64,000 nucleotides of DNA, taken from Candidatus Aenigmatarchaeota archaeon (lineage in GTDB: Archaea > Aenigmatarchaeota > Aenigmatarchaeia > CG10238-14 > SCSR01). Positions 24,100 through 32,809 of the stretch are shown piece by piece (position 1 is the first letter of the stretch; every line of letters begins with the position of its first letter). The notes beneath the pieces were generated by a model that had not been told where the DNA came from, did no database searches, and worked only from the letters and a program-made list of their open reading frames with translations. Both the position numbers and the translations under genes were made by a program. The stretch spans positions 649,144-713,143 of the forward strand of contig JACPJU010000001.1 of NCBI GenBank assembly GCA_016187385.1. The letters are read 5' to 3'.

Positions 24100-24969
24100 T
24101 TAACTAGTATTTTTCAATTTGTCTATAGTCTTCTTGATGCCTTTCAACCCATTTCCGATAAAGACTAGCTTAGTATTTTGAACACCACTTTTTTCAAAAT
24201 CCCATCTACCTGCGACATAATTGAACAAATAATTACCATCATCGAATCTTACAAAGCCTTTCGCACGATAAACCCCTTTCGGTAATTTAGAAACCATCTT
24301 TTCAAACTTTTCCCTAGACAATTTTTTATCAGATTCGAAAACAAAATATTCCACATCCAACTTATGTTCATGTTTTTTGTGTACTTCTCTCCTTTCAACA
24401 TCAATGCCAAACAAAAGACTCATATCAACATCGCATTTCACAGTCTTGATAACTGCAGCATTTTTATTGATCTTCTTTACAAAGTTTTCTATTTCCTTTG
24501 CTTGTTTCATGTCAATTAAATCGATCTTGTTCAAAAGAATTACATCGGCCATCTCAATCTGGATTCTTCCCGTATGCCCCAAACTGGGAAATCTGACCAT
24601 AGCGTCAGCGTCAACAACTGTAATGATAGAATCCAATTTTACTTGAGTCAAGTTTTTCAAATCAATAACAATGGCGTCAGGCTCGGCAACACCTGTTGTT
24701 TCCACAATAATCAGTTCAGGTTTAATCTTCTTCAAGATTTCTTTCACTGCGGCTTCGAATTCACCTGTCAACGAACAGCACACGCATCCGCCAGCGAGTT
24801 CTGTCATATTTACGTTTTTTCCTTTGATAACTTTCGAGTCTATCGCAATCTCGCCGAACTCATTCATGAGGATGGCTATCTTCTTGTTCGCTGATTCGGC
24901 TATCTTTTTAAGTAAAGTTGTTTTCCCAGTGCCTAGATATCCTGTAATGATTGAAATCGGTGTTTTCAT
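24100..24969 (-). CDS. CobW/ZNG1-type G3E GTPase
   Basis: A 289-residue metallochaperone GTPase (COG0523). It has Walker A 'GYLGTGKTTLL', the metal motif 'GGCVCCSL' (CxCC), 'ETTGVAEP' and the guanine motif 'LLNKIDLID', then a C-terminal CobW_C domain ('VYRAKGFVRF'). It probably delivers zinc or another metal to a target enzyme; the client is not visible. A His-rich stretch 'HKKHEHK' links the domains, as is common in zinc-handling members. Confidence 0.92.
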   Translation of the reverse strand: MKTPISIITGYLGTGKTTLLKKIAESANKKIAILMNEFGEIAIDSKVIKGKNVNMTELAGGCVCCSLTGEFEAAVKEILKKIKPELIIVETTGVAEPDAIVIDLKNLTQVKLDSIITVVDADAMVRFPSLGHTGRIQIEMADVILLNKIDLIDMKQAKEIENFVKKINKNAAVIKTVKCDVDMSLLFGIDVERREVHKKHEHKLDVEYFVFESDKKLSREKFEKMVSKLPKGVYRAKGFVRFDDGNYLFNYVAGRWDFEKSGVQNTKLVFIGNGLKGIKKTIDKLKNTS

Positions 24970-25072
24970 GTAGATTAATTGACAAAAAGAGTTAATAATA
25001 TCAAAAAGTTAATTCGGTATACACCTAACATAATCGACAGTCTTATTAACCTGGTTTTCTCTATTTTCAGAT

Positions 25073-25606
25073 ATGGAAGAGCCGGTTACGATTGTGGATA
25101 GGGAAGTATTGAAAGTCTTGTCAGCAGATACTAGGATGGACATCTTGAAGGAATTGTCACAAGGCGACAGGACACCATCTGATTTGGGCAAACGGTTGAA
25201 AAAGAGTGATGCTACTGTTGTAGAGCATTTAGAAGTTTTGATAAAAGCAGGCCTTGTAAAGAAGATTGAGCAGCCTGGAAAGAAATGGATTTTCTACACT
25301 CTGACAGAGAGGGGCGAAGGGATTGTTTCCAGCAAATCAAGAAGATTGGTTATTATATTGGGCACTTCTTTGTTATCAGGCGCGATTGGTTTAGGTGCAT
25401 TTGGAAAATATGCTTTGGATCAGAGCATGTTCTATGGTGCGCAATCTATGACAGCCGCTGAAAAAATCGCGTTTCCCGCAACCCAAGTTACAGGTATAGT
25501 GACGGCACAAGCTCCATGGTTGTTTTATGCATCAATAATCTTCACGATAATAGCAGTTGCCGGAATAAGCTTTTACTTTTATCAGAAATCAAGGTCGGTT
25601 GTATGA
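25073..25606 (+). CDS. Membrane-anchored ArsR-type winged-helix regulator
   Basis: A 177-residue protein: an N-terminal wHTH domain (residues 10-85, 'LSADTRMDILKELSQGDRTPSDLGKRLKKSDATVVEHLEVL') followed by two hydrophobic helices near 95-112 and 145-170. It would bind DNA while tethered to the membrane, so it may sense an envelope signal. The stop overlaps the start of the next gene (ATGA), coupling it to a secreted or membrane sensor-like protein. Confidence 0.82.
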   Translation: MEEPVTIVDREVLKVLSADTRMDILKELSQGDRTPSDLGKRLKKSDATVVEHLEVLIKAGLVKKIEQPGKKWIFYTLTERGEGIVSSKSRRLVIILGTSLLSGAIGLGAFGKYALDQSMFYGAQSMTAAEKIAFPATQVTGIVTAQAPWLFYASIIFTIIAVAGISFYFYQKSRSVV

Positions 25607-26856
25607 AGTTCAAGATAATGACCGCATTAATTGCATTGTTTCTGCTTGTTAATTTCTCTGTTAGCGCAATTGCTACCATGCCATTGCCACCACGTTACAC
25701 ATCTACAGGCGATTATTATCAGGTTGTGTTTGACGGAGAGTCAGAAGCAAGTGTTCTAGCCAAGTTTGTGAGGATGAATACAGGCAATGGAACTGTAGAC
25801 GAAATAGTTTTCGAGATTCCTGGGAACGTAATTATGAAATACATGTTTCAGGAAATCCACAACAAGACCTGCAATGATTTCGGATGTTACACAGATTGGA
25901 TGGGTACTTATGCTCCTTTGTCTTACTCGTCTGAAGAATTATCCAAATCTGTAAAGTACACAGTAAAGTTAAACAAGGTAATTGAACCAGGAGAAACCGG
26001 AACTATCATACTCTATTACAAAGCAATGGGTTATGTCGATAGCGTCATCAATTATAATTTCGACTTTGAAACAGCCAAGTCGCCAACCGACATAGAATAT
26101 ACCCGAGTAGCGATAAGCGTTGATTCAGATTTGTATCTTCGAGGCGGGTCTACATCAGTTGACTACAAGAGCAATTTCGGTGGCTTTGAAGCTGCTGCTA
26201 AGATGTCATCCAGCGGTATGGTTACAGGGGAATATGCTTCACAGATTAGAGGTTATTCACAAAATATACAGTATGCATCAGGGTACGTGAAAGAGAAAAG
26301 AAATCTGGATCCATGGGAGAGTTTTCATGTCAAGGGCGTGTACAATTATTCGGAACTAAGTTTCCTGACTTATCTGACAGAAATTTCTGTTGGATTAATT
26401 CTATTGGTTGCGGCAAGGATATTTTTGTGGGACAAGATAAAAAATGCTTTTGCTGAAACTGGATTCTTCGCAAAAAGGAAGGAAGCCGAGTCCTACGGAA
26501 GAAGAAGGGAAGGTAGATTCTCAAGAATCGCTATCGCGGGATTTGTTTCTGCTGTCGCATTGCTAGTGGTTTGGTGGCTGTTCTTTTCCTTCCTTCTGAA
26601 TTTTGTCAGCTATTTTGACTGGAGACTTCAATCCTTTTCGATACTGTTCATGCTTATGGGTGTTGTGCTGTCGATAGTAGTGTTTGTTCTCCCGTCAATT
26701 TTAATTGGAAAAAGGTACGGTACTACTGATGGCGTGTTGACAATGGTTGCAAGCATTGTTTGGGTGATTTTGATACTGTCAGCGATATTCTTGCTTTTTG
26801 GCTACAGGGAGCCTGTTTACATTCTTGGGGCTGCCGCTACTGAGATTGTGAAATAA
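25603..26856 (+). CDS. Exported protein with ectodomain and C-terminal membrane helices
   Basis: A 417-residue protein with a cleavable-looking signal (residues 1-25, 'ALIALFLLVNFSVSA'), an extracellular domain of about 230 residues with paired cysteines ('NKTCNDFGCYTDW'), then about four membrane helices (residues 262-280, 315-340, 345-370, 385-410). The start at ATG 25603 overlaps the regulator stop; the ORF-track start is upstream and spurious. Together with the wHTH protein it could form a signalling pair. No family recognised. Confidence 0.65.
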   Translation: MKFKIMTALIALFLLVNFSVSAIATMPLPPRYTSTGDYYQVVFDGESEASVLAKFVRMNTGNGTVDEIVFEIPGNVIMKYMFQEIHNKTCNDFGCYTDWMGTYAPLSYSSEELSKSVKYTVKLNKVIEPGETGTIILYYKAMGYVDSVINYNFDFETAKSPTDIEYTRVAISVDSDLYLRGGSTSVDYKSNFGGFEAAAKMSSSGMVTGEYASQIRGYSQNIQYASGYVKEKRNLDPWESFHVKGVYNYSELSFLTYLTEISVGLILLVAARIFLWDKIKNAFAETGFFAKRKEAESYGRRREGRFSRIAIAGFVSAVALLVVWWLFFSFLLNFVSYFDWRLQSFSILFMLMGVVLSIVVFVLPSILIGKRYGTTDGVLTMVASIVWVILILSAIFLLFGYREPVYILGAAATEIVK

Positions 26857-26875
26857 TATATGTGAGGGAATCGAA

Positions 26876-27517
26876 ATGTTAAATATGCATGCGCGAAAAG
26901 GAATTTCCGCCATAGCAGGTTTGTTGATTGTATTCGGTATTGTAATTTCTACATATGTTGTTGCGTCACAATTGTATCAACCAAATGATATTACAAATCC
27001 ACCCAGGGACGTTGAGATTTCTATCCCGTCTTCCTTTTCGCTGAATGAAGGACAAACTGTAACGATTAAAGGTTACAATAATTTGGAAATCACATTAAGC
27101 CAAATAACACTGAATGAACTCGCTCCAAAATCTCTAAAAGTTGTATTTTCTCAGGAAGGCGGATGCGGACCTAATGCTGATCCTCGATGTTTAGGACCAC
27201 CTGGATATTCTAAACAATTCTTACTTCAGGAGGGAAAAAAGGCTGTTATCGAAGATTTTGGAATTGAGCTAACGGCGGTAAAAATTGGAAACAGTTATGC
27301 TGATTTTGAAATAACTGTGTACAAAGCGAAGCTAAGGACATGTCCAGATAAATGGGTAGAAAATAGGATGCCCAGAACCATTGATGAAAACTCAACTACC
27401 GAAGACCTAACACCAGATCAATACTTTATAGTGGACGGCAAGAGAAGAGAGCTGTCTGAATTTGATGTCGACTGGATAAAGGAAAATTGCAACATAACTC
27501 CTGATATAGTTTATTAA
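26876..27517 (+). CDS. Exported protein with pilin-like leader
   Basis: A 213-residue protein starting 'MLNMHARKGISAIAGLLIVFGIVISTYVV', a class III signal peptide with a KG cleavage site and hydrophobic helix. The mature part is a beta-rich domain with cysteines at 'GGCGPNADPRCLG' and 'RTCPDKW'. It could be a minor pilin or other surface protein. It follows the two preceding genes by 20 bases with a GAGGG SD, so it is probably in their operon. Confidence 0.65.
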   Translation: MLNMHARKGISAIAGLLIVFGIVISTYVVASQLYQPNDITNPPRDVEISIPSSFSLNEGQTVTIKGYNNLEITLSQITLNELAPKSLKVVFSQEGGCGPNADPRCLGPPGYSKQFLLQEGKKAVIEDFGIELTAVKIGNSYADFEITVYKAKLRTCPDKWVENRMPRTIDENSTTEDLTPDQYFIVDGKRRELSEFDVDWIKENCNITPDIVY

Positions 27518-27567
27518 TCCAAGCGTAAGAAAGTCTTTAAAATTGTGCATTTGCTTTTAGTTCAGAT

Positions 27568-27921
27568 TCATTTTGAATTATTGTACAAGTGAGTCAACTT
27601 TCCAATTATATCCAAGTCACTTGCAATCTCTGCTGGGTCCACCATAATATGGATATTATAATAATCTGATTGCCGTGCTACACCTATACCGATATGAACA
27701 TTAACACTTTTTTCATATGGTATTAAGAAAAGATGTCTCCCCTTCCAGATAGCAGGTAAATTTATCTCTAAAACATCTGTAGTCAATCCATCGTTTGGCT
27801 GCAGTGAAGTTCCAGAATATTTATATGTACCGCCGTATGTTTCAGCTAATTTCCCAGCATTGTGATGTTGTGTTTCGCTGGGTGGATTGTTGCATCTTAT
27901 TGTTTCCACATATGTAGACAT
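27568..27921 (-). CDS. Hypothetical protein
   Basis: A 117-residue soluble protein, beta-rich by appearance, with one Cys near the start ('IRCNNPP') and a His-rich 'TQHHNAGKL'. No family recognised. Monocistronic, convergent with the pilin-like gene. Confidence 0.5.
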   Translation of the reverse strand: MSTYVETIRCNNPPSETQHHNAGKLAETYGGTYKYSGTSLQPNDGLTTDVLEINLPAIWKGRHLFLIPYEKSVNVHIGIGVARQSDYYNIHIMVDPAEIASDLDIIGKLTHLYNNSK

Positions 27922-27966
27922 GATTATGATTTAGAACAAAACGATTAATACTTTTCTGTTGTCCTG

Positions 27967-28572
27967 TCAATTTAGATTTTTGATCCTGTCCAAAATCTCG
28001 TCTTTTTTCCTTCTGCTTGTATGGCTCTTGCCAAATCTTACCAAAATAGGATTTATTCTCTTCCAGTATCGTCTAGGGAAAAGTTTCTTCAAGTCGTCTT
28101 CAATTTCCTTAGGCTTGTTGCTTCCAGTCCATCCAAGTTTCTTTGAGATGTAAGCCACATGAGTGTCAATACCTATAGTATCCTTTCCCATTTCAGACAG
28201 AAAAACATTCGCAGTCTTTCTTCCAACACCTGGCAATTCTATCAGTTTATCGAAATCATGTGGAGGTTTACTGTCATGGTATTTCACCAGAGATTTAGCG
28301 CAATTGACAATATTCCTGCTTTTGTTTTTGTAAAAGTTTATCGGTTTTATTATCATTTGGACGTCTTTTAAATTTGCATTAGCCAGGCCTTTCACTGTCT
28401 TGTATTTCTTGAATAGTTTATCAGCAACAGGTATTGTCACCTCGTCTCTTGTTCTTGCGGACATTATTGTTGTTATCAAAGTTTTCCATGGTTCATTCCA
28501 TTCTTCTGCGGCAAGTCTCATGGACGATCCTAATTTTTCCAGTTCTTTTAATTGCCTTATCAAATTGTTCAT
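27967..28572 (-). CDS. nth: Endonuclease III homologue without Fe-S cysteines
   Basis: A 201-residue HhH-GPD DNA glycosylase/AP lyase. It has 'TTIMSARTRDEV' near the N terminus, the HhH 'LPGVGRKTANVFLSE' with the catalytic Lys, and 'GIDTHVAYISKKLGW' with the catalytic Asp. The C terminus ends 'FGKSHTSRRKKDEILDRI' and lacks the four-Cys [4Fe-4S] motif of classical Nth, as in some archaeal members. It removes oxidised pyrimidines by family inference. Divergent from the aminopeptidase gene. Confidence 0.88.
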   Translation of the reverse strand: MNNLIRQLKELEKLGSSMRLAAEEWNEPWKTLITTIMSARTRDEVTIPVADKLFKKYKTVKGLANANLKDVQMIIKPINFYKNKSRNIVNCAKSLVKYHDSKPPHDFDKLIELPGVGRKTANVFLSEMGKDTIGIDTHVAYISKKLGWTGSNKPKEIEDDLKKLFPRRYWKRINPILVRFGKSHTSRRKKDEILDRIKNLN

Positions 28573-28623
28573 ATGTCACCATTGAATATAACTATTTTAT
28601 TTTTAAAACATCAAAAAGAAGTA

Positions 28624-31146
28624 ATGACATCCGAATTTAAACTACCTGCAGGCATCTTTCCTGTCAATTATGACCTGTCTTTTGATGTAGACCTCGATGA
28701 ATTCAAATTCTACGGAGAGGAGACTATAGACTTGGAAATAACAAAACCCGTGTCTAGGATTTCCTTGAATTCCATAAATCTGAAAATCAAAACAGCCAAA
28801 ATTGTCTACGGCAACAAAATCCTAAAACCGAAAATAAAACTGGACAACAAAAACGAAATTCTAACATTAAGTCTCGGCGCAAAAATCAAAGGTCATGTAA
28901 AATTGTCTATGGAATTCATCGGCGATCTGAATAATAAGTTAATAGGATTTTATAGGAGCAAGTACATCGACAAGAACAAGGAAAAATATCTGGCGACAAC
29001 ACAGTTTGAAGCCATACATGCGAGAGAAGCGTTCCCGTGTTTCGACGAGCCTGCGTACAAAGCGACCTTCGACGTCACTATGAAAGTCAGTAAAAATCTC
29101 CACGCCATATCAAACATGCCTGCAAAGGAGGATACTATAGACGGTAATAAGAGGGTTTTAAAATTCCATAGAACTCCTAAGATGTCAACATATCTGCTCT
29201 ATCTGGGCGTCGGCGAGTTCGAATTTCTGGAAGACAAGCTGGACAACATCCTGATAAGGATAGTAACCATTCCTGGAAAAAAGGAACAAGGCCGATTCGC
29301 ATTAGACCTGACAAAGAAGTTCTTATCATATTTTCAGGAATATTCTGGCATTCCCTATCCTTTGACTAGGCTCGATATGATAGCCCTGCCTGACTTTGCT
29401 TCTGGCGCAATGGAAAACTGGGGTTCTATAACATTCAGGGAAGTTCTACTTTTGTTTGACCCGAAAATAACATCCACGACAATCAAGAAGAGGATAGCAA
29501 TGATTATAGCCCACGAATTATGGCACCAATGGTCTGGCAACCTTGTGACAATGAAGTGGTGGAATGACCTTTGGCTGAACGAGAGCTTTGCGACTTTCAT
29601 GGCTTACAAGGCTGTTGACAATTTCTTTCCAGAGTGGGACATGTGGGAGGATTTCATAAATGACGAAACAGAAGCCGCGTTCAACATAGATTCGTTGAAA
29701 ACAACGCATCCAATAGAAGTTGAAATCAAGAATCCGCACGATATAGAAGAGATATTCGATGCCATAAGCTATTCAAAAGGTGGAAATGTGTTGCGAATGA
29801 TTGAAGGTTATCTTGGGCATGAAGTTTTTAGAAAAGGCGTGAGCAGTTATCTTTCAAAATACAAATACGGCAATGCAACATCTGAAGATTTATGGAGTTC
29901 ATTATCATCACCAAACAAACCAATAGAAGACATAACAATCAGATGGATAAAGCAGTCGGGGCATCCTGTTGTAGAATGCGTATCTGACGGCAACAATTTG
30001 GTATTGCGACAAAAGAAATTTGTTTTAAAATACAAAGAAAGCATGCAGTGGCCGATACCTCTTGTCATTAGATTAAGCGATGGTAAGATTCTCACTGAAT
30101 TGCTCGACAAAAAAGAGAAAAGGATAAATCTTGAAAAAGCAGAATGGTTCAAAGTGAATTACAACCAGAGCGGATTTTACAAAGTGAAATATTCAGACGA
30201 AAACCTTTCACAACTTGGTCGCCAGATTTCCAACAAAATCTTACCGTCTCTAGACAGATGGGGTGTACAAAATGATTTGTTTGATTTCGCGCTGCACGGT
30301 GAGATTCCCTTGGACAAATATATGGATTTTCTCGAATATTACCGGAATGAAGACAACTACCTTGTATTGAGTAGCATTTATTCCAATCTCCGTTATATCT
30401 ATTTCGTTTTCTTCGAAGACTTGGACATATGGCCAAAATTCAAGAATCATCATAAAGCCGCGTTCAGAAAAGTTTTCAACAAACTTGGTTGGGAGCCTGC
30501 AATAAATGAAAGCCAGAGAGATTCTTTGTTAAGGGAACTGTCTATAAGATATCTCACATTTGCGGAAGACCAGGAAATTTTGAAAGCTGGAGCCGAAAAG
30601 TTTGAGAATTATCTGAGAAAACAATCAGAACTAAATCCTGATTTGCGGTCACCTATTTTCAACATGGTTGCCTCCCAGGGAGACGAGAACGTCTACAAAA
30701 AACTTTTGGGTCTGTACATGAAATCCCAAACTCTGGAGGAAAAGAGGGCTGTATTGATTGCCTTCGGCCAGTTTAAGAATCCTAATCTTCTGGAGAAAGC
30801 GTTGAATTTCTCGCTTACATCCAATGTCCGCACGCAGGATATGTTCATCGTGGTCTCTTCTGTGGCTTCCAACCCATATTCCAGAGGCATTCTCTTGCAG
30901 TGGATAAAGAAAAACTGGAAAAAATTACTGCCTTACCAGAAAAGCGGTCGCATTTTCCTAAATATTCTCGAATCATTTGTTAGTTCTTATGTAACCGAAG
31001 AGAAAGAAAGGGAACTGAAAAAATTCTTCGTGACACATCCCGTCAAATACAAGATGACATTGGACAGGGCGTTTGAAAGAGTGAAACGAAACATTTTTTG
31101 GAAAAGTAGAAACAAAAATACTTTGACAAGGTACTTTACAAAATGA
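28624..31146 (+). CDS. M1 family zinc aminopeptidase
   Basis: An 840-residue gluzincin of the tricorn-interacting factor F2/F3 type. N-terminal beta saddle domain, then the exopeptidase motif 'GAMENWG', zinc site 'HELWHQW' (HExxH) with the third ligand in 'LNESFATF', and a long alpha-helical ERAP1-like C-terminal domain from about residue 510. It trims peptides from the N terminus, completing proteasomal degradation. Start at 28624 (MTSEFKLPAG) matches the family; the ORF track extends upstream into the divergent nth promoter. Confidence 0.94.
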   Translation: MTSEFKLPAGIFPVNYDLSFDVDLDEFKFYGEETIDLEITKPVSRISLNSINLKIKTAKIVYGNKILKPKIKLDNKNEILTLSLGAKIKGHVKLSMEFIGDLNNKLIGFYRSKYIDKNKEKYLATTQFEAIHAREAFPCFDEPAYKATFDVTMKVSKNLHAISNMPAKEDTIDGNKRVLKFHRTPKMSTYLLYLGVGEFEFLEDKLDNILIRIVTIPGKKEQGRFALDLTKKFLSYFQEYSGIPYPLTRLDMIALPDFASGAMENWGSITFREVLLLFDPKITSTTIKKRIAMIIAHELWHQWSGNLVTMKWWNDLWLNESFATFMAYKAVDNFFPEWDMWEDFINDETEAAFNIDSLKTTHPIEVEIKNPHDIEEIFDAISYSKGGNVLRMIEGYLGHEVFRKGVSSYLSKYKYGNATSEDLWSSLSSPNKPIEDITIRWIKQSGHPVVECVSDGNNLVLRQKKFVLKYKESMQWPIPLVIRLSDGKILTELLDKKEKRINLEKAEWFKVNYNQSGFYKVKYSDENLSQLGRQISNKILPSLDRWGVQNDLFDFALHGEIPLDKYMDFLEYYRNEDNYLVLSSIYSNLRYIYFVFFEDLDIWPKFKNHHKAAFRKVFNKLGWEPAINESQRDSLLRELSIRYLTFAEDQEILKAGAEKFENYLRKQSELNPDLRSPIFNMVASQGDENVYKKLLGLYMKSQTLEEKRAVLIAFGQFKNPNLLEKALNFSLTSNVRTQDMFIVVSSVASNPYSRGILLQWIKKNWKKLLPYQKSGRIFLNILESFVSSYVTEEKERELKKFFVTHPVKYKMTLDRAFERVKRNIFWKSRNKNTLTRYFTK

Positions 31147-31148
31147 AT

Positions 31149-31310
31149 TCAAAACAGGAAATTCAGAGCCAGTTCGAAGACCGCTATTCCAATGACAATT
31201 ATTACCACATGCTTTGGTTTTAGCTTGATGACTTCCTTCTCTTCATCAGGGTAACGTATCAAGCCTCCGACTCCAGAAGGCATGTATATCTTGTCTTTCT
31301 TCGATGACAT
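31149..31310 (-). CDS. secG: Preprotein translocase subunit Sec61beta
   Basis: A 53-residue protein missed by the ORF track. It reads 'KKDKIYMPSGVGGLIRYPDEE', 'VIKLKPKHVVI' and then one membrane helix 'VIIVIGIAVFELALNFLF'. The Gly-Leu-Ile-Arg-Tyr block and single tail anchor are diagnostic of archaeal Sec61beta, the small nonessential partner of SecY and SecE. It is convergent with the aminopeptidase gene, two bases between stops. The other translocon genes are not in this window. Confidence 0.88.
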   Translation of the reverse strand: MSSKKDKIYMPSGVGGLIRYPDEEKEVIKLKPKHVVIIVIGIAVFELALNFLF

Positions 31311-31340
31311 AATTCTATATCACATTAATAGATATTTAAA

Positions 31341-31883
31341 CTATATCACCATTTCGATGAGTGGTATGCTCAATTCCTTGTCGATCAACAAGAGCGAATG
31401 TATGTGGCAACCGTCAGTATACTGCTGTAGCTCGTGTTCGGCTTCCCTGACTTTACCCAAGACTCTGCTCAAAAGATAGCTGTCTCTCCTTTTTGAATTA
31501 CACAGAAAAGCAAGCGAAAATTTACCAACTTGCGATGCATAATGTTCTGCCTTACTTCTCATATCACCTTTGTGGGGCGGTGATTCACTAACTTCTATCC
31601 CCCAACCCTTTTCAGGCAACCATAATCCTGAACTGCTGCAACCCCATGCATACACATCAAGGCTACCATTATTATACTTGCGTTCAACTTCTGCATTGTA
31701 ACCGTTTATAATAAGATGGGTATATATGATCCATTGTATTCTCTTGTGTTCTATAGGCGGACCGTGTATGAATCCATCGAGTTTTCTTTCACATTCTATA
31801 GACCTGCTTAGCACAGATTCGTAACGACCGTTAAGAGAAGGAATTCCATCCAAATATTGCTCGAGACCGTCTGTAAAATTCAT
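31341..31883 (-). CDS. Hypothetical protein, possible PD-(D/E)XK nuclease fold
   Basis: A 180-residue protein; I start at 'MNFTDGLEQYL', about 25 bases after a TATA (TTTATTTAAAG). The order 'EVERKYNNGSLDVYAWG' then 'WGIEVSES' and 'SKAEHYASQVG' resembles the core of PD-(D/E)XK nucleases (E, D, ExS/K), but the key Lys is replaced by Ser, so the assignment is tentative. No obvious partner gene; the preceding gene on this strand is RNase P RNA about 270 bases away. Confidence 0.5.
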   Translation of the reverse strand: MNFTDGLEQYLDGIPSLNGRYESVLSRSIECERKLDGFIHGPPIEHKRIQWIIYTHLIINGYNAEVERKYNNGSLDVYAWGCSSSGLWLPEKGWGIEVSESPPHKGDMRSKAEHYASQVGKFSLAFLCNSKRRDSYLLSRVLGKVREAEHELQQYTDGCHIHSLLLIDKELSIPLIEMVI

Positions 31884-32011
31884 TACTAATTTTATTGATT
31901 GAAAATCTTTAAATAAAAGAAAAAGGCGTGTCGGCCATAGCCCATCTTCTGTTTCGGTAGCATTTCCAAAATTCAACTAAAGGTTTAACCATCTTTTCAT
32001 TAATAAAAAGT

Positions 32012-32037
32012 ATATCGTAGACACGTGTCCACGATAT
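32012..32037. promoter_or_regulatory. 26-bp near-perfect palindrome with ACACGTGT core
   Basis: The arms ATATCGT and ACGATAT flank a central GACACGTGTC with one mismatched pair in 26 bp. It shares the ACACGTGT core with the TGTAACACGTGTTACA sites elsewhere in the window. It lies in a 266-base gene-free spacer between the hypothetical gene at 31341 and RNase P RNA; apart from this I see nothing else in that spacer. Confidence 0.5.
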
Positions 32038-32150
32038 GAAAAGCTGAAATAACAACTCTACATCTATTAATAAGAAATATCTATTGAAATACTCTGACAT
32101 AATTCTGAATTTGAAGGAGATATCAAAATTACCACAAATGATAAAAGAAA

Positions 32151-32415
32151 GACTGGCATGCTAAGAATAGTCCACTTTCTGTTTTAACGGCATTTATCTA
32201 AGCGCTTAATGCTTGCATACCATTGAGAGCATTGATCCGTTTCAACCTGTCAACTACAGCTCATTTATATCATCGTTAATTGTAATTGATTGGTCTCGTT
32301 TCTGATATCAATACAGCCCTCTCAGACTACCATTTTCATGGTTCTCTTGTATGAGCGGAACTTCCTCAGTCTTCCTTTGACAGAAGACCGAAGCCGTTTA
32401 CTTAGCTTACCAGTC
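32151..32415 (-). ncRNA. rnpB: RNase P RNA
   Basis: Catalytic RNA of tRNA 5' processing, about 265 nt. On the minus strand it shows the conserved region I 'GAGGAAGTTCCGCTC' and region V 'ACAGAAAGTGGACTATTC', which pair as helix P4: AGT-CCGCT with AGTGGACT, leaving one bulged T at the universally conserved bulge. 'TTAGATAAATGCCG' precedes region V as in bacterial and archaeal RNAs. P1 is a 15-bp helix (GACTGG... with ...CCAGTC, one A.A mismatch and one G.U) joining the ends, and P3 is GTCTTC/GAAGAC. A TATA box (CTTATAAATA) lies about 25 bases upstream. It is short for archaea, implying lost peripheral helices. Confidence 0.9.
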
Positions 32416-32496
32416 AAATATCTAAGAAATTTTGATATTTATAAGGATTAGACAAAGCCCACTAGAAGGAATATTTTCGTCTACCAGCCATCTCAT

Positions 32497-32673
32497 TTAT
32501 TCGGCAGCAGCCTTGATGTCTTTTTCGGTTAATTTTGGATATTCTTTAACAATTTGTTTTGGTGTGTAGCCAGCTCCGAGTAACTCCAGTATTATATACA
32601 CAGGTATTCTTGTCCCTTTTATTACAGGCTTGCCAACCATTATTTTTGGGTTTATTTCGATTCTTTCTTCCAT
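32497..32673 (-). CDS. DUF433 protein (antitoxin-like)
   Basis: A 58-residue protein below the ORF-track limit. 'INPKIMVGKPVIKGTRIPVYIILELLGAGYTPKQIVKEYPKLTEKDIKAA' is the complete DUF433 signature, a small helical HTH-like fold usually paired with a DUF5615 PIN-like toxin. No such toxin lies next to it; the next element downstream is RNase P RNA. It may be a solitary antitoxin or regulator. Confidence 0.88.
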   Translation of the reverse strand: MEERIEINPKIMVGKPVIKGTRIPVYIILELLGAGYTPKQIVKEYPKLTEKDIKAAAE

Positions 32674-32809
32674 ATTACCATTATTTAATTATTGAAAAAT
32701 ATAAAGACCGAAACTACCCAGCCAACTCGCCTAAATAATAGAGGAATAATTCGCTTAAAAAGATTCGTCTCTTTCAGAGATATATGACCATCTCGTCCTA
32801 ATTTAAACT

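Noticed and set aside
31909-32100. Minus-strand ORF of 63 aa
   Set aside because: Overlaps a promoter and the long palindrome, with no family match or SD.
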